64,000 nt of DNA from Methylosinus sp. LW4 (GTDB lineage: Bacteria; Pseudomonadota; Alphaproteobacteria; Rhizobiales; Beijerinckiaceae). A program made the position numbers and the translations under genes. Shown here in pieces: positions 60,120 through 64,000 of the stretch (position 1 is its first letter; every line of letters begins with the position of its first letter). The notes beneath the pieces are model-generated. The model worked only from the letters and a program-made list of their open reading frames with translations, made no database searches and was not told where the DNA came from. The stretch is from contig NZ_KB900626.1 in the NCBI RefSeq assembly GCF_000379125.1, forward strand, positions 188,014 to 252,013, given 5' to 3'.

Positions 60120-60445
60120 CTCGGCCCTCTTTCCGCGAATCGTTCGGACGCCTCCAGCCCCCGAGCCGCGGCCATAGTCTATAGGCAGGATGACGCCATT
60201 GTGAAGGCTTCTCTCGGCGCCGCGGCGCCGCAGCCGCGCGATTTCGCCCTTAAATATGGTAAATATTTTATTTATCAATGAGTTGAGCAGGGGCTTCGCT
60301 TTCGCCTCCCCGTCGCTCCCTCCGATTCTCCGCTTTTTCGCCGCTCTGCGGGCAGGCGGTTTGCAGCTTCCGCCTGGAAAGCCGGCCAAAACGGGGGAGT
60401 TGCTCCATTACGGCACGGCGGCAGTATCGGGTTGGAGACGAGGCC
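60120..60445. promoter_or_regulatory. Divergent region with an AT-rich patch
   Basis: This 326-base gap lies between the HNH gene and the sugar transferase. The patch 60248-60285 (TTAAATATGGTAAATATTTTATTTATC in part) is the most AT-rich stretch nearby and a likely promoter or protein-binding site. I see no textbook -35/-10 pair. Confidence 0.45.
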
Positions 60446-61945
60446 GTGTCGAGTATCGCCGATCTTCCCTTTTCGTCGCTCCGCAAGGACGACGCTCGCG
60501 TCAAAGCTGGAACCGACAGCGCCGCATTGCGCAGCGGCTGGTCGCGCGCCATGCCGAGCCCCAACGCCGCGCTGATGCGCGCCTCCTTCTCGGTGATCGC
60601 GGCGCTGATCGATGTGGCGGTCATTCTCGCCACGGCCATCGCCAGCGAGACGCTGTATCATTATTTCGCCTATGGCTATGACGGCTCGACGCTGCCCAAT
60701 CTGCGGCTGTGCATGTTCGCGGCGATCCTCTTCGTGCTCTCCAACGTCATGCGGCACGAATATGCGATCAAGAATTATCTGACTCTGGAAGGCCATGGCT
60801 GGCGCGGCGCGGTTCTGTGGAGCGTCGCTTTCGTCTGCGCCTTGACCTTCGGCTTTCTCGCCAAGGCGACGGAGGAATCCTCGCGCGGCGCCTTCGTGCT
60901 CTTCTATGCGGCGGGCTTTCTCTCCGTCTATTCGGCGCGCGCGGCGCTGGTCGGCGTGGTTCGGCGCAGCGCCGAGCGCGGCGGCGCCTCGGCGCGTCGC
61001 GTGTTTCTCGTCGGCTTCGAGAGCGACATAGACGAGTTCATGCGCCGCTATCAGCCCTGGGAGAGCGGCATGAATGTCGTCGCCGCCGTGGCGCTGCGCG
61101 ACCGCGCCGACGCCATGCAGGACGATCTCGCTCTGGCGCAGGCCTCCGCGCGCATGCTGCTGCCGGACGATGTGTTCATCCTCGCGCCCTGGAGCCGCAC
61201 CGACGTCATCGACGATTGCGTGGCCGCCTTCCTGCGCGTGCCGGCCTCGCTTCATCTCGGGCCGGAGCGCGTGCTCGACCGTTTCGCCGATGCGCATATC
61301 AACAAGATCGGCTCCATCGCCAGCCTCAATCTGAGCGGCCGCCGGCACGATTCGCTCGAGATCATCGCCAAGCGTCTCTTCGATATCGTCTTCTCGGCCG
61401 CGGGCCTCATGGCGCTGTCGCCGCTGCTGCTCCTCGTCGCGGCGGCGATCAAGCTCGACAGCAAAGGCCCGGCGCTGTTCTTCCAGCGTCGCCACGGCTT
61501 CAATCGAGAGCCCTTCCGCATCGCCAAATTCCGCTCCATGACGACGATGGAGGACGGGCGCGACATCACCCAGGCGACGGCCGGCGACAAGCGCGTGACG
61601 CGCGTCGGCCGCTTCATCCGCCGCTACAATATCGACGAGCTGCCGCAGCTCATCAATGTGCTGCGCGGCGAGATGTCGCTGGTCGGCCCGCGCCCGCACG
61701 CGCTGGCGCATGACCAGATTTTCGAGCGCAAGATCGCCCTCTATGCGCGCCGCCATAATGTGAAGCCCGGCATCACCGGCTGGGCGCAGGTGAATGGCTT
61801 GCGCGGCGAGATCGACTCGCCAGAGAAAATCCGCATGCGCGTCGAGCATGATCTCTATTACATCGACCATTGGTCGCTGCCGCTCGACGTGTGGATCATC
61901 TTCATGACGATCTTCTCGCGCAAGGCCTATCGCAACGCGCTGTGA
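60446..61945 (+). CDS. Undecaprenyl-phosphate sugar phosphotransferase (WcaJ/ExoY-type)
   Basis: A 499-residue polyprenyl-phosphate hexose-1-phosphate transferase that starts exopolysaccharide repeat-unit assembly at the inner membrane. There are four N-terminal spans, a CoA-binding-like middle domain (RRVFLVGFESDIDEF) and a C-terminal bacterial sugar transferase domain (KRLFDIVFSAAGLMALSPLL, KFRSM, RRYNIDELPQLINVLRGEMSLVGPRP, KPGITGWAQVNG). The start is GTG 60446 with GAGACGAGG upstream. The donor, probably UDP-glucose or galactose, is inferred. Confidence 0.92.
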   Translation: MSSIADLPFSSLRKDDARVKAGTDSAALRSGWSRAMPSPNAALMRASFSVIAALIDVAVILATAIASETLYHYFAYGYDGSTLPNLRLCMFAAILFVLSNVMRHEYAIKNYLTLEGHGWRGAVLWSVAFVCALTFGFLAKATEESSRGAFVLFYAAGFLSVYSARAALVGVVRRSAERGGASARRVFLVGFESDIDEFMRRYQPWESGMNVVAAVALRDRADAMQDDLALAQASARMLLPDDVFILAPWSRTDVIDDCVAAFLRVPASLHLGPERVLDRFADAHINKIGSIASLNLSGRRHDSLEIIAKRLFDIVFSAAGLMALSPLLLLVAAAIKLDSKGPALFFQRRHGFNREPFRIAKFRSMTTMEDGRDITQATAGDKRVTRVGRFIRRYNIDELPQLINVLRGEMSLVGPRPHALAHDQIFERKIALYARRHNVKPGITGWAQVNGLRGEIDSPEKIRMRVEHDLYYIDHWSLPLDVWIIFMTIFSRKAYRNAL

Positions 61946-61952
61946 TGCGGCC

Positions 61953-62146
61953 GTCAATGCGAGCGAAGCGAAGCAATCCAGAGCCCGTGATACGGCTTCC
62001 GACTGATTGCTTCGGTGCAGCGAATACAATCCCCTCGTCCTGAGGCGCTTTTTGCGGCACGCAAAAAGCCTCGAAGGACGGATCCAGCCCACGCAGCAGC
62101 GGCGACCCTTCGAGACGCCCGCTTCGCGGGCTCCTCAGGGCGAGGG
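61953..62146. repeat. Compound REP region of two repeat families
   Basis: Family one: GTCAATGCGAGCGAAGCGAAGC... (61953-61985) faces GATTGCTTCGGTGCAGCG (62004-62021) in inverted order. Family two: CCCCTCGTCCTGAGGCGC...GCCTCGAAGGACG (62031-62080) faces CCTTCGAGACGCCCGC-ttc-GCGGGCTCCTCAGGGCGAGGG (62107-62146). Family two is the type inserted in cobN. The rest of the gap 61946-62294 holds no gene that I can see. Confidence 0.82.
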
Positions 62147-62294
62147 ATGGATGGTTTATCCGAATGGATCGATCGGAAGTCGTATGAGGCGGCAGAAAAA
62201 CATATGACGCGGCCGTCCCGGCGCGCGTCAATTCAGTCGATCGCTCGCTCTCCGATGGTTAGGATGTGGGCGCGATCCGACCGTGGAGACGCGC

Positions 62295-62747
62295 TCAGCG
62301 CTGCGGAGCGGGTTTTGGCCACAGGCTGGCGCCGGAGGGGCCGACGCCGGTCTCGAGCAAGAGGACCTCGCCGTCCTTCGCCCAGCCGAAATGAACCGTC
62401 TCCGCCGGCACGACGATCGAATCGCCGGGGCCGAGCGCGCGCAGCGATTTCTCGTCGAATTCCCCGCCGACGCCCGCGTAGAAGCGCCCGGAGATCACCG
62501 TCACCAGGCGCGCGTCGGGATGCGTATGCGGCAGCGATCGCGCGCCGGCCGCATATTTCACCGAGAGCGCATAGAGCGCCCCCGGCTGCGTCGCCGTGCC
62601 GCTGACGGGCGCGGCGGAGACGCCCGAGAAGATCGGCACGGGCGCATATTTCAAGTCGTTCTGCAGCACCGCCGGCGGCGGGCCGTCGGCCAGCGCCGCG
62701 TCGGCGCAAAACGCCAGCGCGAGGCCGAGGAGATTTCGCGCGCGCAT
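62295..62747 (-). CDS. Exported cupin-domain protein
   Basis: A 150-residue protein with a signal peptide (cut near AALA-DG, residue 21) and one cupin barrel. Cupin motif one is SLPHTHPDARLVTVISGRFYAG, with His ligands in HTH, and motif two is PGDSIVVPAETVHFGWAKDG. It may be a metal-dependent enzyme or ligand-binding protein of the periplasm. It lies 11 bases after the OxlT-like transporter gene, with GGAGG at its start, so the two are cotranscribed. Confidence 0.87.
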   Translation of the reverse strand: MRARNLLGLALAFCADAALADGPPPAVLQNDLKYAPVPIFSGVSAAPVSGTATQPGALYALSVKYAAGARSLPHTHPDARLVTVISGRFYAGVGGEFDEKSLRALGPGDSIVVPAETVHFGWAKDGEVLLLETGVGPSGASLWPKPAPQR

Positions 62748-62758
62748 GAGGCCTCCGT

Positions 62759-64000
62759 TCAGTGGAAGAGGACGAAGGTCTTCTGCAGCGTGATCGACAC
62801 GCCCCAGGCGAGCGGTATGCCGACGGCGGCCCAGGCGGCGAAGAGCAGAATGCGCGAGCCGCCATTCTGCGCGGCGGCGGCGCGGCGCGCCTCGGCGGCG
62901 GCGGCCTCGGCCGCCTGTCCATCCTCGATATAATCCTCGAAATCGGCGTGCGGCTCTTTCTCTTCCTGCACGACGGCGGCGACGCTGGTCTTCTTCTCCG
63001 CGGCGACCTCCTCGTCGGTCATGAACAGCTTCTCGGCGACGGGCCGCACGGCGAGATCGCAGACGAGGCCGAGCACCAGCAGGCCGGCGAGAATATACAT
63101 GGTCTGATTATAGACCGCGTCGCGCGCGACGCCGTGGTCGAGCTGATAGTCGCGCAGATAATTGACGAGCACCGGGCCGAGCACGCCGGCCGTCGACCAT
63201 GCGGTGAGCAGGCGGCCGTGGATCGCGCCCACATAATGCGTGCCGAAAATATCCGCGAGATAGGCGGGAATGGTGGCGAAGCCGCCGCCATACATGGAGA
63301 GGATCACGCAGAAGAACGCCACGAACAGCACGACATTGCCCTGCTGCGCGGCGAAGGGCGCGGCCGAATAGAGAATAATGCCGAGGATGAAGAAGATGGC
63401 GTAGGTCGTCTTGCGGCCGAGCTTGTCGGACCATGTGGCCCAGGCGAGACGCCCGCCGATGTTGCAGAGGCTGAGCAAGCCCGTGAAGCCGGCGGCGATG
63501 GCCGCGATCTTCGCCTTTTGCGCGGCGTCGAGGCTGGAGAAGCCGATGTCGAGGCCGATGAGCTTGCCGCCGAACACTTCCTGCAGCATGGGCGAGGCCA
63601 TGCCCAGCACGCCGATGCCGGCGCTGACATTGAGCGTCAGCACCGCCCACAGCAGCCAGAATTGCGGGGTCTTCCAGGCGACGTTCAAATGGACGTGGCG
63701 ATTGGTGACCATTTTGTTGCCGGCCGTGGCGGAAGGCTCCCAGCCCTCCGGCTTCCAGCCGTCGCGCGGCACGCGATAGCCGAGCGAGCCGCCGACCATG
63801 AAGACGAAATAGATCGCCGCCATGGTGACGAAGGTCTGCCACACGCCCACCGAGCCGGGCGCCGCATAATAGGACATCAGTCTGTCGGCGAGCGGCGCGC
63901 CGATCATCGCGCCGCCGCCGAAGCCCATGATCGCCATGCCGGTCGCCATGCCGCGCCGGTCCGGGAACCATTTGATGAGCGTCGAGACCGGCGAAATATA
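62759..64000 (-). CDS. OxlT/OFA-family MFS transporter (5' end outside window)
   Basis: At least 413 residues are visible and the frame is open through the right edge, so the N-terminus is missing. About ten spans are seen. YISPVSTLIKWFPDRRGMATGMAIMGFGGGAMIGAPLAD and LSMYGGGFATIPAYLADIFGTHYVGAIHGRLLTAWSTAG, read in parts, are typical of oxalate/formate antiporters (OFA family). An acidic Ala-rich stretch precedes a final span. Substrate, probably a small organic acid, is inferred. Confidence 0.9.
   Translation of the reverse strand, partial: YISPVSTLIKWFPDRRGMATGMAIMGFGGGAMIGAPLADRLMSYYAAPGSVGVWQTFVTMAAIYFVFMVGGSLGYRVPRDGWKPEGWEPSATAGNKMVTNRHVHLNVAWKTPQFWLLWAVLTLNVSAGIGVLGMASPMLQEVFGGKLIGLDIGFSSLDAAQKAKIAAIAAGFTGLLSLCNIGGRLAWATWSDKLGRKTTYAIFFILGIILYSAAPFAAQQGNVVLFVAFFCVILSMYGGGFATIPAYLADIFGTHYVGAIHGRLLTAWSTAGVLGPVLVNYLRDYQLDHGVARDAVYNQTMYILAGLLVLGLVCDLAVRPVAEKLFMTDEEVAAEKKTSVAAVVQEEKEPHADFEDYIEDGQAAEAAAAEARRAAAAQNGGSRILLFAAWAAVGIPLAWGVSITLQKTFVLFH

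Overview
The window is high-GC bacterial chromosome, densely packed with genes, and typical of an aerobic alphaproteobacterium of the Hyphomicrobiales. The pointers are an aerobic-type cobalamin pathway (cobG, cobN), an ExoR-type Sel1 regulator, an Omp25-like porin, a nitrogenase-associated ArsC-like protein and several REP-type palindromic repeats common in that order. An OxlT-type carrier and the general style recall Methylocystis/Methylosinus, but no methane or methanol oxidation gene lies here, so the genus is a guess. No tRNA, rRNA, IS element, prophage or CRISPR array was seen.

Layout. 1-4253: end of an unknown gene, gpt and a CinA/MoaB-like gene, map-radC, cobO and an orphan MNT nucleotidyltransferase. 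4308-17073: a cobalamin riboswitch followed by one overlapping operon, cbtB-cbtA-cobW-cobN-cobG-cobH-cobI-cobJ-cobL-cobE-cobM-cobB, for cobalt uptake, chelation and corrin-ring methylation. cobN carries an in-frame palindromic repeat, cobE is frameshifted at another repeat, and cobB seems to start at CTG. cobK and cobF are absent. 17053-17143: a likely small RNA on the minus strand, with its own promoter and a terminator that overlaps the end of cobB. 17361-28332: L,D-transpeptidase, accA, a BacA/BclA-like ABC transporter, rlmE, a DHA2 efflux pump, mntH with a histidine-rich exported peptide, exoR and a 60-residue membrane protein.

28564-38255: serA and serC, a porin-like outer-membrane protein, a membrane protein, a GDP-6-deoxyhexose cluster (gmd, an rmd-like reductase, a glycosyltransferase), and proA. 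38279-41941: a long inverted-repeat element, nadD, a small membrane protein overlapping the end of nadD, rimO and fabH. 41949-49030: a tightly spaced minus-strand group in which pheS and pheT are separated by a two-gene HEPN-like module and followed by an exported small protein, a Tat-exported FAD oxidoreductase and an ICMT-like methyltransferase.

49308-64000: an unknown lipoprotein, a beta-barrel protein, pta-ackA, the nitrogenase-associated protein, a YgjP-type metalloprotease, a SCO1 copper chaperone, a HerA/DUF853 ATPase, unknown proteins, an HNH endonuclease, an exopolysaccharide-initiating sugar transferase, a compound repeat region, a secreted cupin and a truncated OxlT-like transporter. 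gmd/rmd, the WcaJ-type transferase and ExoR together suggest surface polysaccharide synthesis and its control.
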